Assembly (NCBI GenBank): GCA_964473645.1
Contig: CAYYPW010000001.1
Location: forward strand, 62,001-126,000
Direction of reading: 5' to 3'
DNA length: 64,000 nucleotides
Origin: HdN1 sp964473645
Lineage (GTDB): Bacteria > Pseudomonadota > Gammaproteobacteria > Pseudomonadales > Ketobacteraceae
Position 1 is the first letter of the stretch. The number at the start of each line of letters is the position of its first letter. Below the pieces are notes generated by a model. The model was given only the letters and a program-made list of their open reading frames with translations. It was not told the origin of the DNA and did not search any database. This document shows, one piece after another, positions 53,480 through 62,719 of the stretch. Both the position numbers and the translations under genes were made by a program.

Positions 53480-54472
53480 CTATTCCTTCCACTGCTCGCG
53501 AATCTCCAGCACATCGTTCATGAGTGACAAAAACAACGGCCCCAACTCTGGATCAAATTGCGAACCCGATTTGTTCTCGATGTACGCGACCGCTTTTTCA
53601 ATGGGCCATTCTTCTTTATAAGGACGCTTGGTGGTGAGAGCGTCAAAGACATCAGCCACGGTAACAATGCGCGATGTCATGGGTATCTCTTCCCCTTTCA
53701 AGCCCAGCGGATACCCCTTTCCATCCCAGCGTTCATGATGGGTTTCAGCAATGGATCGCGCGGTCTCAAGCAGAAGCGAATCATGTTTACCAATGATTTC
53801 CGCGCCGAAAGTGGTATGTCGTTTCATGATTTCCCACTCGGCATCATCGAGCGGGCCAGGTTTTAGCAGCACATGATCGGGAATACCAATCTTGCCAATA
53901 TCATGCATGGGTGACGCATGCAGAATCGCCTCGCAATCGTCAGCAGGCAGCCCCGCAGCCCGCGCCAGAATTTCGGAATAGTGACTCATCCGAATGACAT
54001 GTTTGCCGGTCTCATTGTCGCGATACTCTGCCGCACGCCCCAAGCGCCTGATAATTTCAATACGTGTCTGCAGGATTTCATTCACACTGACCAACGACAG
54101 GTGCGTTTTGACACGGGCTTTTACGATGGGTGCACTGACCGGCTTGGTAATATAATCCACCGCCCCTACTTCAAAGCCTTTTGATTCATCCCCGACATCG
54201 GTCATCGCGGTGACAAAAATGACCGGAATATTCTCTAGCTCAGGAATAGCCTTTAATCGACGGCAGGTTTCAAACCCATTGATGCTCGGCATCATGACAT
54301 CCAGCAGAATTAAATTGGGTTTATGCTCACACGCCAACTCAATGCCACGCACGCCATTTTTGGCAAAAATCAATTGATAGCTGTCCTGCAAGATCAGCTT
54401 CAAGACTTGGAGGTTATTGGGCTCATCATCAATGACAAGAATTTTCGCCTTTAGGTCAATGAAATCCTGCAT
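53480..54472 (-). CDS. Response regulator with HD-GYP phosphodiesterase domain
   Basis: A 330-residue output protein. The receiver domain (about 8-125) has acidic ILVIDDEP, phospho-acceptor D58 (LILLDVMMP) and FVTAMTD...TKP. The HD-GYP domain (about 145-325) shows HDIGKIGIPD and HHERWDGKGYP, the metal and GYP motifs of c-di-GMP phosphodiesterases. I chose the ATG at 54472 (GGAG 9 nt upstream); another ATG lies three codons earlier. It overlaps the kinase gene by 17 bp and is the last of a four-gene operon, so it is very likely the kinase's partner. Confidence 0.95.
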   Translation of the reverse strand: MQDFIDLKAKILVIDDEPNNLQVLKLILQDSYQLIFAKNGVRGIELACEHKPNLILLDVMMPSINGFETCRRLKAIPELENIPVIFVTAMTDVGDESKGFEVGAVDYITKPVSAPIVKARVKTHLSLVSVNEILQTRIEIIRRLGRAAEYRDNETGKHVIRMSHYSEILARAAGLPADDCEAILHASPMHDIGKIGIPDHVLLKPGPLDDAEWEIMKRHTTFGAEIIGKHDSLLLETARSIAETHHERWDGKGYPLGLKGEEIPMTSRIVTVADVFDALTTKRPYKEEWPIEKAVAYIENKSGSQFDPELGPLFLSLMNDVLEIREQWKE

Positions 54473-57053
54473 CGTCAACATCTCCGAGTGATTTCATTTT
54501 TTCAAGCAGCTTGAACAATTGTGTAATGGCACGTTCGAATTCAAAATCATCAACGGCCGATAGCACCGGGTTAATTTCAAGCGAGGATAGGCCTCCCATT
54601 TTCAGCCCCTCCACGACCTGCATCAACAGATCGTCGGCGGTGATGCCCTTGCGATAAGATTCGCACAGTAATGCAATGCGTTTTTCGAGGGCAATCAAGT
54701 CAAACCCGGCGGAAACGGACGCTCTGGCATCCCTGTCTTTTCTGCCTGAGGGTAGAAGCGCTTCCACCAGCGCTGCAAGCGGCCTTTCCAGTGCTTTCAA
54801 ATGTTCATCAAAGGCGGTCATATCGTCGGCATGTAGCAACTTGCTAAGCGCCAATACGGCATCGTGTATATCTATCAATGCAAGATTTCCCGCTGCACCT
54901 TTCAGCGCGTGCAGTATTTTTCTCACCTTGATCACACTGCCATCGCGCAGCGAGTGCCTGATGATAGGCACCGCATCCCTGTGTGAACGGGCAAATAAAA
55001 TCAGATTCTTGAGATACGAATCCTTGTCTTGCCATGTCACCGCCGCGCGCGCCCGATCGACACCGGGAATTTCGGGAATATCAAATTTGATATCGACAAA
55101 GGAATCGACCACTTTTGAATGAACGCCTTCGAGCACTCTCGCCATTTCCGCATACAAATCTGCAAACACCACCGGTTTGGTGACGAACCCGTTCATGCCT
55201 GCCTCCTGGCAAGCCAATTGATTCTGTTTAAGTACGCTTGCGGTCAACGCCAAAATCGGTATATTTCGGCCTTTCTCTAGCAAACGTATTTCTCCTGTGG
55301 CAGTGAGTCCGTCCTTAATCGGCATTTGTATATCCATCAGCACGATATCAAAGTCATGGGCCTTAATCTCAGCAACCGCCTCTTCCCCGTTTTCCACCAC
55401 CACGACGTTATGCCCCAAGGAGTGCAGTCGCACTTTAAGGAGTTCCGCATTCTCTGGCACATCTTCGGCGACCAGAATATTCAGCGTTCGATCGGTTTTC
55501 AAGGTTGGTTGCACCTGCATTACTTCCAATAAAGGCTTGTTCACTTCAATGGGTGTCAGCAAAATTCGAAACGCAAAGGTGCTACCAATATCGGGTTCAC
55601 TCTCGACCCAAATATGCCCTCCCATCAGCTCTACCAATTGCTTGGAAATGGTCGTGCCCAACCCGGAACCACCGTACTTTCGGCTCACCGACGTATCGGC
55701 TTGTGCAAAATTCTGAAACACATAATCGATTTTATCCGCTGCGATTCCGATACCCGTGTCGACGACGCTAAAAATCAAACTCTCGTCAGGATCTTTCACC
55801 ACCTCGATATGCACACTGCCCTCTTCCGTGAATTTGATTGCATTGCCGACAAGATTGATCAAGATTTGACTGAGGCGGAGGGGATCGCCGATAAAATCAG
55901 TCTGAATATTGGGATCAATATAGGCGCCAAAACTCAAGCACTTTTCTCTCGCCTTCATTTCAAAGGTCTTCAGAATATCGCCTATCACTTGTCGCACCGA
56001 AAATGGAATCCGTTCTAGCTGTAGTTTTCCTTCTTCCAGTTTGGATACATCGAGAATATCGTTCAACAAGCCATGCAACAGGTTTGCAGACCGTCTCACG
56101 GTCGTCAGATGTTTGCGTTGTTCATCATTGAGCGGCGATTCCAGCACGATTTCAATAAACCCCATGATGACGTTCATGGGGGTTCTAATTTCGTGGCTCA
56201 TATTGGCTAGAAATCGAGTTTTGGCTTCATTGGCCTGCTCGGCTTTCGTGCGCATTTCGCGCAAATCATTTTCAACGCGCATTCTTTCCTGAATTTCTTC
56301 GGTCAGGCGTTGATTGAGGGTGATGATCCCTTGCTGTTTTTCAAGCTCTATCAGCATGGTATTCAAACTATCCACCAGCTGGCCAATCTCGTCTTCGTTC
56401 TCTTTGGCGGCTAAAGCGTCGAATCGTTTGTGCCTGGCAACAGAGACAGCCCACTCAGACAGATTCGAAAGTGGGCGCGTAATGAACGATCGCAAGCCGG
56501 TATAGATGACCAACAGCAGAATCACGACGCCCGCAAATAAACCCAGAAACAATTTTCTGAGCTGCTGTTCCACAAATACCCACTCGGTTCGATCAGAAGC
56601 GAGCACAAGTTGACCCACTTCCTTATCTGTAACGACGATGGGCTGTATCACCACGTAGCCCCTGTCCGACACATAAACGCCTGCACCGCGTTCAATTTGA
56701 TCAAGAAATTTATCGGCCACATTAACGTTCGGATAAGAGGCGATTATTTTCCCATCCCGCACAATGGCAGCGGCGACAATGCCTTCATTGGCCTTCAGCG
56801 AATACAATACTTTTTCAGCCGACTCGCTATCAGAAAAAGCCGCCGCCGCCCGCGAATTTTCGGCTATGACTTCAGAAAGCATCAATAAATCGCGTTTAAT
56901 CTTGTCATCAAAATAGCCTTGCGTGACCCAGGTGAGATACAAACCCCCGCCCACCATCAAAATCAGCGCAAACAATGCCGTTCCAATCTGCAGTTTGGTA
57001 TGAATGGGAATGCGGCGCCACCAAGGAAACTCCTTTACTACACTGGCCGTCAT
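54456..57053 (-). CDS. Hybrid sensor histidine kinase with receiver and Hpt domains
   Basis: An 865-residue BarA-like kinase. TM1 is at about 23-44, a periplasmic sensor of about 120 residues follows, and TM2 is at about 167-187. Then HAMP (to about 240), a HisKA domain with H287 (FLANMSHEIRTPMN), and HATPase (NLVGNAIKFTEEG, DTGIGI, YGGSGLGTTISK). The receiver has ILVAEDVPEN and VLMDIQMP. A C-terminal Hpt carries HALKGAAGNL. It is a full His-Asp-His relay, which would hand phosphate to the HD-GYP regulator. Its start overlaps the YfiR gene by 4 nt. The ligand signal may come through the YfiR-like protein. Confidence 0.95.
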   Translation of the reverse strand: MTASVVKEFPWWRRIPIHTKLQIGTALFALILMVGGGLYLTWVTQGYFDDKIKRDLLMLSEVIAENSRAAAAFSDSESAEKVLYSLKANEGIVAAAIVRDGKIIASYPNVNVADKFLDQIERGAGVYVSDRGYVVIQPIVVTDKEVGQLVLASDRTEWVFVEQQLRKLFLGLFAGVVILLLVIYTGLRSFITRPLSNLSEWAVSVARHKRFDALAAKENEDEIGQLVDSLNTMLIELEKQQGIITLNQRLTEEIQERMRVENDLREMRTKAEQANEAKTRFLANMSHEIRTPMNVIMGFIEIVLESPLNDEQRKHLTTVRRSANLLHGLLNDILDVSKLEEGKLQLERIPFSVRQVIGDILKTFEMKAREKCLSFGAYIDPNIQTDFIGDPLRLSQILINLVGNAIKFTEEGSVHIEVVKDPDESLIFSVVDTGIGIAADKIDYVFQNFAQADTSVSRKYGGSGLGTTISKQLVELMGGHIWVESEPDIGSTFAFRILLTPIEVNKPLLEVMQVQPTLKTDRTLNILVAEDVPENAELLKVRLHSLGHNVVVVENGEEAVAEIKAHDFDIVLMDIQMPIKDGLTATGEIRLLEKGRNIPILALTASVLKQNQLACQEAGMNGFVTKPVVFADLYAEMARVLEGVHSKVVDSFVDIKFDIPEIPGVDRARAAVTWQDKDSYLKNLILFARSHRDAVPIIRHSLRDGSVIKVRKILHALKGAAGNLALIDIHDAVLALSKLLHADDMTAFDEHLKALERPLAALVEALLPSGRKDRDARASVSAGFDLIALEKRIALLCESYRKGITADDLLMQVVEGLKMGGLSSLEINPVLSAVDDFEFERAITQLFKLLEKMKSLGDVDDAGFH

Positions 57054-57598
57054 AGGGGTGATCCCATTTCCATCAACTGCGCGGCAACCTGAAAATCTGC
57101 TTGCTTGACCTGCTCCACGTTGACACGAAATCGAACCACATCGTCTTCAATATACAACTCTATACTCCCACCGATGCTGACAAACGATTGATCTTCGCCA
57201 ATGGTCAGCACTTTTCGCGGATCGACACTTTCCAATATCGCCCGCGCCTTCTTATCCTCATTGCCAACGACATACAGCACATTGCATTTTCTGCCATAAA
57301 CGGCATTGGGTTGTGGCTCTACCACCTCGACCTGAATTAAGCCTTGCGACGTTTTCGCTCCATCTAACTCATACAATGCATTGCCAAACCTATTTTCGCC
57401 GGCAATACATACAACCACCTCACCTTCCGCTTGCAAAGCATCGCTGGGAAACTTGACGAACTGCAAAAAATTGTAGATGTATGATGCCTTAATTTGATAC
57501 TCGACCATTTGGCTTTCACGCATGGCCCTATCGGCGAATACATTAGTGGCGCTCGCGGCGAAGACCAGTGCCGTTAAATACAAAAAAATCGGTCTCAT
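57050..57598 (-). CDS. YfiR-family periplasmic protein
   Basis: A 182-residue protein with signal peptide (ending NVFA) and the YfiR/DUF4154 pattern: YQIKASYIYNFLQFVKFP, VVCIAGENRFGNAL, CNVLYVVGNEDKKA, VLTIGEDQSFVSIGGSIEL. In Pseudomonas YfiR is a periplasmic repressor of the cyclase YfiN; related genes often sit beside TonB receptors and sensor kinases. Here it lies between these two and overlaps both neighbours by 4 nt. A role in passing a periplasmic or redox signal to the kinase is a reasonable inference. Confidence 0.9.
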   Translation of the reverse strand: MRPIFLYLTALVFAASATNVFADRAMRESQMVEYQIKASYIYNFLQFVKFPSDALQAEGEVVVCIAGENRFGNALYELDGAKTSQGLIQVEVVEPQPNAVYGRKCNVLYVVGNEDKKARAILESVDPRKVLTIGEDQSFVSIGGSIELYIEDDVVRFRVNVEQVKQADFQVAAQLMEMGSPL

Positions 57599-59469
57599 TT
57601 GAACCTCCAGGTTGCAAACAAGACGAAATCAGCCTCAACTTCGGTAAATTGATTGGCTCGACCCGGTAACGGCCCCCATTCCGGATGCTGATTGTCCCCC
57701 AGATGCCTTGCCACGGCTTGAAATTCCCACTCCTGATGGGGGCGCCAGGACAAGGTGATATCGCCGACCAGATATGCATCCACATTCAAAGCATCCAGAC
57801 TATCGACATAACGTAAAAACGTGTTCAACTGCCACTGCTTGTTGATATCCAGCAGCGAAGACAACACGATTCTCGAATCAGGTGTGGAACCTTCAATATT
57901 CCGAAATGTTCTATCGTCAACACTGATGGCTTTCGCCGTCAGATCGAAATCCATGGCCGTGAAGGATGCCTTCAGCAGCCAATTGTCAGCGGCTTGGAAT
58001 GCAGCCGCAAGCTCTACGCCCTCGGTATTCCCATAAATATTGTTATCAAGAAATGTGCGTTCGGTGGAAAGCAGCGATTCATAATCGGCGTGATACAACG
58101 ATACACTCAGATTCAAACGCTGCCAGAAGCGAAATCGCGCGCCGAGTTCTTTAAAGGTCACATATTCCGGTCCAAAACCCACGCCCGCGTCAGGTGCGTC
58201 TATCGTACTGATGCTGCGCTCAAGGCGCGTGGGTGTTCTCACTGCTTTTGACCAAGCGGCCCACAGAAACGTGTCCCCCCACAAATAAGACGTTCTGACA
58301 CTGGGCTGCCACTCGTGATCTGAATAATCATTGTCTTCAAATTTTGTGCCTACAATAAAATGCCATTCTGGCGATAGCGCAATATCATCATTGAAGAACA
58401 CGCTTTTGACATCATTGCCCTGGCGGGGTGGCGTTACAAAATCAGCAGGGAAAGTCTCAATCTCATCTTTGGTTTTTCGATAACCGACGCCCCACACGGC
58501 ATGATGCATTGTCGTTTTCAGCGATTGTTGATAGTCAACATTCCAGGTGTTTCTATGTTCGATGAAGCCCCTGAGTTTAATGCTGGTTTTATCAAAGTAA
58601 GCCAATGCGTTCTGCGAGAAACCGGCGTCGTTCTGTAGGCTCCAGTTGGCAAGCAGGTTGCCGCCCGTGTCTTCCTGACCGAGCGTTTGAATGTTACGGA
58701 ACTCAGGGCCAGACTGGTGACGATAAAGGTCACCCTGGAGCGTCAGTGACTGGCCCGCCTGTAGGTTTTGATCATGACGGAATCCCACCTGATTCATTTC
58801 ACCGTGGTCATCGTCCAGGCCACCTGTGCCGCCATCGTCTCTATAAACCGATTTGGCATACAGACGGGAATACGCATTATCACCTGATTTCCAACCACTA
58901 CGCCCAACGAGGTAGCCGCGATCTTCCCAACCGGCACCTGCACGCACGAGATTGCCTTGAGTATTTTCAGCATGCTTGGTAATGATATTGATCACGCCGT
59001 TCACGGCATTCGCGCCCCAGGCAGCCCCACCCGGGCCACGCACTACTTCGATTCGATCAACATCTTCTAGCAAAACATCTTTGTCTTCCCAAAGCACACC
59101 AGAAAACAAGGGGCTATAGATACTGCGGCCATCAATCATGACCAACAATTTGTTGGCGGTTCGCGAATTAAATCCACGAATGCTGATCGACCATTTGTTG
59201 GCTTCCAAACGCGATACTTCGACGCCGGGAATATAACGAAGTGCTTCTGCAATATGAGTAACGCCCAAACGTCGAATATCATCCGACGTTAGTACCGAAA
59301 CGGACGCCGCAGTTCTTCTTGCATTTTCAGACTTTCTGGAGAGAGTTGATATTTTTAATTGCATCAACTCCTTGAGACTGGTGCCCTTGATATCGACTGC
59401 AAAAGGCGCATCTGCAGCATGGATAAATTCCGAAGCAACCAACAGGCACAAAAAAGCAGACCACCGCAT
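57595..59469 (-). CDS. TonB-dependent receptor-like outer-membrane protein
   Basis: A 624-residue outer-membrane protein with signal peptide (VASEFIHAA). The plug domain is typical: LMQLKISTLSRKSENARRTA, VLTSDDIRRLGVTHIAEALR, SIRGFNSRTANKLLVMIDGR, IEVVRGPGGAAWGANAVNGV, followed by a barrel that ends FVLFATWRFK with an aromatic/basic C-terminus. No obvious TonB box is seen. It is the first gene of the operon with YfiR, kinase and HD-GYP regulator. I chose the ATG at 59469 (GAGGAAAC upstream). The ligand is unknown; the operon context suggests sensing as well as, or instead of, transport. Confidence 0.92.
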   Translation of the reverse strand: MRWSAFLCLLVASEFIHAADAPFAVDIKGTSLKELMQLKISTLSRKSENARRTAASVSVLTSDDIRRLGVTHIAEALRYIPGVEVSRLEANKWSISIRGFNSRTANKLLVMIDGRSIYSPLFSGVLWEDKDVLLEDVDRIEVVRGPGGAAWGANAVNGVINIITKHAENTQGNLVRAGAGWEDRGYLVGRSGWKSGDNAYSRLYAKSVYRDDGGTGGLDDDHGEMNQVGFRHDQNLQAGQSLTLQGDLYRHQSGPEFRNIQTLGQEDTGGNLLANWSLQNDAGFSQNALAYFDKTSIKLRGFIEHRNTWNVDYQQSLKTTMHHAVWGVGYRKTKDEIETFPADFVTPPRQGNDVKSVFFNDDIALSPEWHFIVGTKFEDNDYSDHEWQPSVRTSYLWGDTFLWAAWSKAVRTPTRLERSISTIDAPDAGVGFGPEYVTFKELGARFRFWQRLNLSVSLYHADYESLLSTERTFLDNNIYGNTEGVELAAAFQAADNWLLKASFTAMDFDLTAKAISVDDRTFRNIEGSTPDSRIVLSSLLDINKQWQLNTFLRYVDSLDALNVDAYLVGDITLSWRPHQEWEFQAVARHLGDNQHPEWGPLPGRANQFTEVEADFVLFATWRFK

Positions 59470-59786
59470 CTTGGTTTCCTCGACGCTTGTCGCCACTTCT
59501 GACTGTTCATGTATAGTTTAGCATATTAGTCGGATATTATTTTGTTAGCAACCGCACAGGCAAAAACGTGTCACTTATCACAAACCAGAAATGCACGCAC
59601 ATTGTGGGGGAAATATCACACACGCGTCGTTACCCTACTGACAAGACGCTGTCAGTAGGATGTCGCCATACTGGCCTTGTTCGCTCATCACACTTGGCGA
59701 ACACACACATCGGCAAAGCGACGCATCGATATTGCATTTTTGTCGCCTATTGCCCACTAACACACAACGTTACTGAGGTTATTCCC
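59470..59786. other. Divergent intergenic region
   Basis: About 317 bp between the TonB-receptor operon and the VOC gene. It is A/T-rich at 59510-59560, a likely promoter zone for the receptor operon. A perfect inverted repeat lies at 59634-59659. No coding frame is convincing. Confidence 0.5.
59634..59659. promoter_or_regulatory. Perfect inverted repeat upstream of the VOC gene
   Basis: CCTACTGACA / TGTCAGTAGG, 10-bp perfect arms with a 6-nt spacer and no T-run. It lies between divergent genes, so it is not needed as a terminator; it could be an operator or the end of a small RNA. Confidence 0.4.
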
Positions 59787-60155
59787 ATGAAACCCACCCC
59801 CATCATTACCTGGTTCGAAATTCCCAGCCAGGATTTTAATCGTGCTGTTCAATTCTATGAAAATGTCTTCAACACTCAACTCAAGCGTGAAGAAATGGAT
59901 GGCATTGCCATGGCGATCTTTCCGCACAGCGATGAGCAAAGCGCTGGCGGAATTGTCCACGGCGGGCCGTACAAACCCGCCAATGATGGCGTCTGCATTT
60001 ACCTCTACAGCACCGACTTTGATGCAGCACTGGTGCGCGTCGAACAACACGGCGGCAAGGTGGTTTTGCCTCGCATGGGCATCGGTTGTAATGGTTTTAT
60101 CGCCCATTTCATTGACAGCGAAGGCAATCGCATCGGCTTGCACACGATGGATTAA
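59787..60155 (+). CDS. VOC-family (glyoxalase/bleomycin-resistance-like) protein
   Basis: A 122-residue cytoplasmic protein with one vicinal-oxygen-chelate fold: ITWFEIPSQDFNRAVQFYEN at the N-terminus and the closing GFIAHFIDSEGNRIGLHT are typical. Members are small metal-dependent lyases, isomerases or binding proteins, and the substrate cannot be told. GAGG lies 9 nt before the ATG. A YafY-type WYL regulator follows 63 bp downstream on the same strand, a pairing often seen for VOC genes. Confidence 0.9.
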   Translation: MKPTPIITWFEIPSQDFNRAVQFYENVFNTQLKREEMDGIAMAIFPHSDEQSAGGIVHGGPYKPANDGVCIYLYSTDFDAALVRVEQHGGKVVLPRMGIGCNGFIAHFIDSEGNRIGLHTMD

Positions 60156-60218
60156 CATGGCATAACATCCGCCGAACCCGGCGTATCGGTCGGGTCTTGC
60201 ATTACAGGTGACACGCTC

Positions 60219-60896
60219 ATGCGCCGCGCTGATCGTTTGTTTCATATCGTGCAAATTCTACGCCGTGGCAAAGTGGTCACCGCGGCACAAATTGCGCTCG
60301 AACTCGAAGTCAGCGATCGCACGGTGTATCGTGACCTGCAAGATCTGTCGGCGCGTGGTGTACCACTGCGCGCCGAAGCCGGTGTAGGCTACTTGCTGGA
60401 AAAAGGTTTCGATATACCGCCATTGATGTTCAATGCCGGCGAAGTGGAAAGTCTGGTGATCGCTGCGCGCATGCTGGAAGCGTGGGCCGACCCTGAAACG
60501 CGTGCACAAATCAAATCCGCGCTAGAAAAAATCGAACAGGTACTGCCTCAACACTTGCGCGACAAGCCCGCCCGCGTGCGGGTATTTGCGCCGGATTACA
60601 TGACCGCGCCTATTATCTGGCAGGCCATGCCTGATTTACGGCAAGCCATCAATGAGCGTCGCAAAATCAATTTTATTTATCGCGATGAAAAAGCCGCTAC
60701 CTCACAACGCACCGTCAGGCCGCTGGCCGTTTATTTCTGGGGAAAAGTCTGGACGTGTGTTGCCTGGTGCGAGTTGCGCGATGACTTCCGGCACTTTCGC
60801 TTGGATCGCATGAGCGACTGGCAACTCTGTCTCGATCACTTTGAAGATGAACCAGGCAAAACACTGGCCGATTTTGAACGTACACTTTGGACCTGA
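60219..60896 (+). CDS. YafY-type HTH/WYL transcriptional regulator
   Basis: A 225-residue regulator. The N-terminal winged helix-turn-helix (RADRLFHIVQILRRGKVVTA, then QIALELEVSDRTVYRDLQDL) belongs to the HTH_11/DeoR-like group. The C-terminal WYL domain is at about 130-215 (INFIYRDEKA, TVRPLAVYFWGKVWTCVAWC, FRHFRLDRM); the WYL triplet itself is replaced by WTC. WYL domains bind ligands, often nucleic-acid derived. Likely co-regulated with the VOC gene upstream. Confidence 0.88.
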   Translation: MRRADRLFHIVQILRRGKVVTAAQIALELEVSDRTVYRDLQDLSARGVPLRAEAGVGYLLEKGFDIPPLMFNAGEVESLVIAARMLEAWADPETRAQIKSALEKIEQVLPQHLRDKPARVRVFAPDYMTAPIIWQAMPDLRQAINERRKINFIYRDEKAATSQRTVRPLAVYFWGKVWTCVAWCELRDDFRHFRLDRMSDWQLCLDHFEDEPGKTLADFERTLWT

Positions 60897-61277
60897 GGTA
60901 GACTACCCCACTGCAACAGGATGAGGCGTTCCAATAGCACAAAGCACTACTGCCCTGCCCGCCATGGTGCAAGGATTGCCCATGACCTGCACCGTTGTGG
61001 GGATTATCACCCGACGGCGCCGCCCTCTCTTTGCACAAAAACCCAATAAATACACAATCGTGCAACCGGCATACGTAAAGGCTTTCTGGTTGGCAAAGCG
61101 ATTGCATAGCTTGCCGTACGCATTGCTACGCTGGAACACACCTGGCAGAGGCCTGAAATGGCACTAGCGCCTCTGTAACGCCTGTTATGCGCCGCCTACT
61201 ACAATGCAACCCGGACAAGGCCCTTCGTTCGTCGATGGCATTGTCCTTTCCTGAGCGCTGACAGCACGAGGTTGGTT
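60897..61277. other. Gene-free stretch, nothing recognised
   Basis: About 380 bp between the WYL regulator and the TPR-like gene. Short frames on both strands lack ribosome sites and recognisable motifs. No hairpin terminator is obvious. Confidence 0.5.
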
Positions 61278-61817
61278 ATGGATTTGCAGGATTTTAATGT
61301 CGACACGCTCTACTGCGAGGTGTTAACCGCCACCCCTGTTGAACAACTCCTGCTTGAAGCTGAAATGCACTATGCCAATGGCAGTGACCGCGCCGAGCCC
61401 CTGTTACTGAAAGCCTTTCAACTGGCGCCAGAAAGTTTGACGGTGCTGCTGGGTTTATATCGCTATTATTTTTTCCAGCACCGTCATGACGAGGCATTGT
61501 TTGTTGCCATGCAACTACTAGATTGTGTGGCGCCACGCATCAACTTTCCGGCAGCATGGCGCAATCTGCGCGACATTCATTTAGCGCAGGGCGTGATGAT
61601 GTCCTTCAGCTTTGTTCGCTTCTATCTATTGACGCTAAAAGCAGCGGGCTATTTGCAGTTACGACTGGGCCATTATCAGGAAGGGCTCGACATGCTGCGC
61701 AAAGTCATCGCCATGGACAGCGCCGATCGCCTGGGCGCACGACAATTGTTGAACACGCTCGATCGTCAATCGGCTGATATCCTTCCGTTTCCGGCGCCCA
61801 AAGAGGCCAAGCTGTAA
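61278..61817 (+). CDS. Small tetratricopeptide-like protein
   Basis: A 179-residue all-helical protein with TPR-like pairs: QLLLEAEMHYANGSDRAEPL, LLKAFQLAPESLTVLLGLYR, YFFQHRHDEALFVAMQLL, YLQLRLGHYQEGLDMLRKVI. It is probably a protein-protein adaptor. I chose the ATG at 61278, two codons into the longer frame. It lies directly upstream of modABC on the same strand, but 150 bp with its own likely promoter separate them. Not a named family member to me. Confidence 0.7.
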   Translation: MDLQDFNVDTLYCEVLTATPVEQLLLEAEMHYANGSDRAEPLLLKAFQLAPESLTVLLGLYRYYFFQHRHDEALFVAMQLLDCVAPRINFPAAWRNLRDIHLAQGVMMSFSFVRFYLLTLKAAGYLQLRLGHYQEGLDMLRKVIAMDSADRLGARQLLNTLDRQSADILPFPAPKEAKL

Positions 61818-61894
61818 AGCTAATAAACCGGGCATGATTTGCATCACTTGCGTTGGTCTGTTGAGCCCCCTATAGTGCCTTTCTTTATAACTCA

Positions 61895-61936
61895 TTCGTT
61901 ATAGCGCTACTGTTATTGCGCCCTTCGCTATAATGT
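61895..61936 (+). promoter_or_regulatory. Likely modABC promoter with ModE-like inverted half-sites
   Basis: TATAAT (61929-61934) is a perfect -10 box about 32 bp upstream of the modA start. ATTCGTTATAGCG (61895-61907) and the facing CGCTATAATG (61927-61936) share inverted TTATAGCG half-sites that flank the promoter, similar in kind to ModE operators. No modE gene is in the window. The -35 box is unclear. Confidence 0.4.
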
Positions 61937-61966
61937 TAGTGTGAAAAAAGGTGACAGGAAGCCCAC

Positions 61967-62719
61967 ATGAAAACGCGTTTAGCTGTCACGTTAGGACTGG
62001 CGCTATTGACGCCAGCCGCACTCGCCGGTGAAGCGCTAATCGCTGTCGCCGCAAACTTTGCCACCCCACTCCAGAGGCTAGCCTCTGACTTCGCAAAAAC
62101 ATCCGCGCACACCTTGCAAATTGCACCAGAATCCACGGGCAAATTGTATGCCCAGATCCACCATGGCGCCCCTTATGATGTGCTACTAGCGGCCGACCAG
62201 GCGACCCCTCAACGCCTGGCGAGCGAGGGCCACGCATTGCCTGACACCCAATTCACCTATGGCGTCGGGCAACTGGTATTGTGGTCGTCTACCCCTGGCA
62301 GCACCGGCACGCTTAAAGAAGTGCTCACCGACAGCCAGGCCAAGCATTTAGCCATTGCCAATCCTAAAACAGCACCCTATGGTTCGGCCGCAGTATCGGT
62401 ATTGAAAAACATGGGCCTTTATGAGCGCTGGCAACCCCGTTTGGTGCAGGGCGAAAATATTACGCAAACCCTGCAATTTGTCAGCACGGGCAATGCAGCG
62501 CTGGGCTTTGTCGCAATGTCGCAGGTCATGCAGAATGGAAAATTCACCCAGGGCTCGGGTTGGGTTGTCGACCAAACCCTCTACCCCGCGATCAAGCAAG
62601 ATGCCATTTTATTGAAAAAAGGCGAACACAACGCTGCCGCCACTGCATTTCTTGCCTATCTGAAAAGCCCGCCAGCCCGCCAACTGATTCGACAGTACGG
62701 TTATGAGGTAAACGAGTGA
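61967..62719 (+). CDS. modA: Molybdate ABC transporter periplasmic binding protein
   Basis: A 250-residue binding protein with signal peptide (ALLTPAALAG). The mature part has the ModA pattern: LIAVAANFATPLQRLASDF, LQIAPESTGKLYAQI, GAPYDVLLAADQATPQRL, LAIANPKTAPYGSAAVSVL, GNAALGFVAMSQV. It captures molybdate (or tungstate) in the periplasm. AGGAA lies about 8 nt before the ATG. It overlaps modB by 4 nt (GTGA) and opens the operon modABC. Confidence 0.95.
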   Translation: MKTRLAVTLGLALLTPAALAGEALIAVAANFATPLQRLASDFAKTSAHTLQIAPESTGKLYAQIHHGAPYDVLLAADQATPQRLASEGHALPDTQFTYGVGQLVLWSSTPGSTGTLKEVLTDSQAKHLAIANPKTAPYGSAAVSVLKNMGLYERWQPRLVQGENITQTLQFVSTGNAALGFVAMSQVMQNGKFTQGSGWVVDQTLYPAIKQDAILLKKGEHNAAATAFLAYLKSPPARQLIRQYGYEVNE

